Assembly (NCBI GenBank): GCA_949127705.1
Contig: CASBQJ010000519.1
Coordinates: 1-5,275, forward strand
Source: Synechococcales cyanobacterium PMM_0085
Lineage (GTDB): Bacteria; Cyanobacteriota; Cyanobacteriia; Elainellales; Elainellaceae
Reading direction: 5' to 3'
Length of the DNA stretch: 5,275 nucleotides
The notes under the pieces were generated by a model. It was not told where the DNA came from. It saw only the letters and a list, made by a program, of their open reading frames with translations, and did no database searches. The translations under genes and the position numbers were made by a program. Positions 5,196 through 5,275 of the stretch are shown piece after piece. How positions within the stretch are numbered: position 1 is the stretch's first letter; every line of letters starts with the position of its first letter.

Positions 5196-5275
5196 GTGGA
5201 AACCCCGTCCAAGCTTCTGCTCAAATTTAGCCATCACCTCTTTTCAGATCCGGCCTTAGAGACGCAGTTTGTAGA
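5196..5275 (+). CDS. Start of an unrecognised gene (3' end outside window)
   Basis: GTG at 5196 is the first start codon after an in-frame TGA (5181-5183), and the frame stays open to the window end for 26 complete codons. The product begins VETPSKLLLKFSHHLFSD and continues with a Pro-Ala-Leu-Glu stretch. This amphipathic, protein-like start is followed by no visible domain. It lies 43 bases after mnmH on the same strand. There is no Shine-Dalgarno, which is normal for many genes here. I do not recognise the family; 26 codons without a stop is weak proof of coding on its own, and the amino-acid makeup is the main support. Confidence 0.5.
   Translation, partial: METPSKLLLKFSHHLFSDPALETQFV

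Noticed and set aside
4512..5237. 241-codon open frame on the - strand opposite mnmH
   Set aside because: It lies antisense to a gene with complete rhodanese and P-loop motifs. Its product has low-complexity Pro/Arg/Ala/Gln-rich sequence and no recognisable motif, as expected of a shadow frame in GC-rich codons.
1..5275. CRISPR arrays, insertion sequences, tRNA or rRNA genes, toxin-antitoxin pairs, phage or defence genes
   Set aside because: No regularly spaced repeats, transposase motifs, terminal inverted repeats, cloverleaf sequences or small paired genes were seen on either strand. The frequent GCGATCGC copies are HIP1 sites, not an array.

Overview
The window is almost certainly cyanobacterial chromosome. 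I counted at least 16 copies of the HIP1 octamer GCGATCGC in 5,275 bases by eye, where chance would give well under one. The gene content fits as well: an ADC synthase/lyase fusion and a tRNA 2-selenouridine synthase, with mixed-GC coding sequence and few Shine-Dalgarno sites. I cannot name the species.

Layout: (1) Positions 1-2139, + strand, hold the end of a glycan-biosynthesis cassette. It has the C-terminal part of a GT4 glycosyltransferase (cut by the window edge), a GT-A fold glycosyltransferase with an MDADD motif, and a short FkbM-family methyltransferase-like gene joined to it by an ATGA overlap. The FkbM-like gene has the family's C-terminal half (LIKLDIEGAE) but no visible SAM-binding glycine motif, so it looks internally shortened. 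(2) On the - strand, 2123-3928 is a single-chain aminodeoxychorismate synthase component I plus 4-amino-4-deoxychorismate lyase (PabB-PabC fusion) for the p-aminobenzoate branch of folate synthesis. It meets the FkbM-like gene tail to tail with a 17-base overlap. (3) A divergent intergenic region of about 135 bases follows. (4) On the + strand, 4064-5152 is mnmH (selU/ybbB), tRNA 2-selenouridine synthase, with rhodanese and P-loop domains. (5) From 5196 a new open frame runs off the window end; only 26 complete codons are visible and I do not recognise it.

The three + strand genes at the left probably act together on a cell-surface or exopolysaccharide glycan, the glycosyltransferases adding sugars and the FkbM-like protein once having methylated one. 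PabBC and MnmH are unrelated housekeeping functions that share only a divergent upstream region. I found no CRISPR array, insertion sequence, tRNA, rRNA or recognisable riboswitch, and no convincing evidence of a wholly new system. The best leads are the shortened FkbM-like gene, the tail-to-tail coding overlap and the selenium-tRNA connection.
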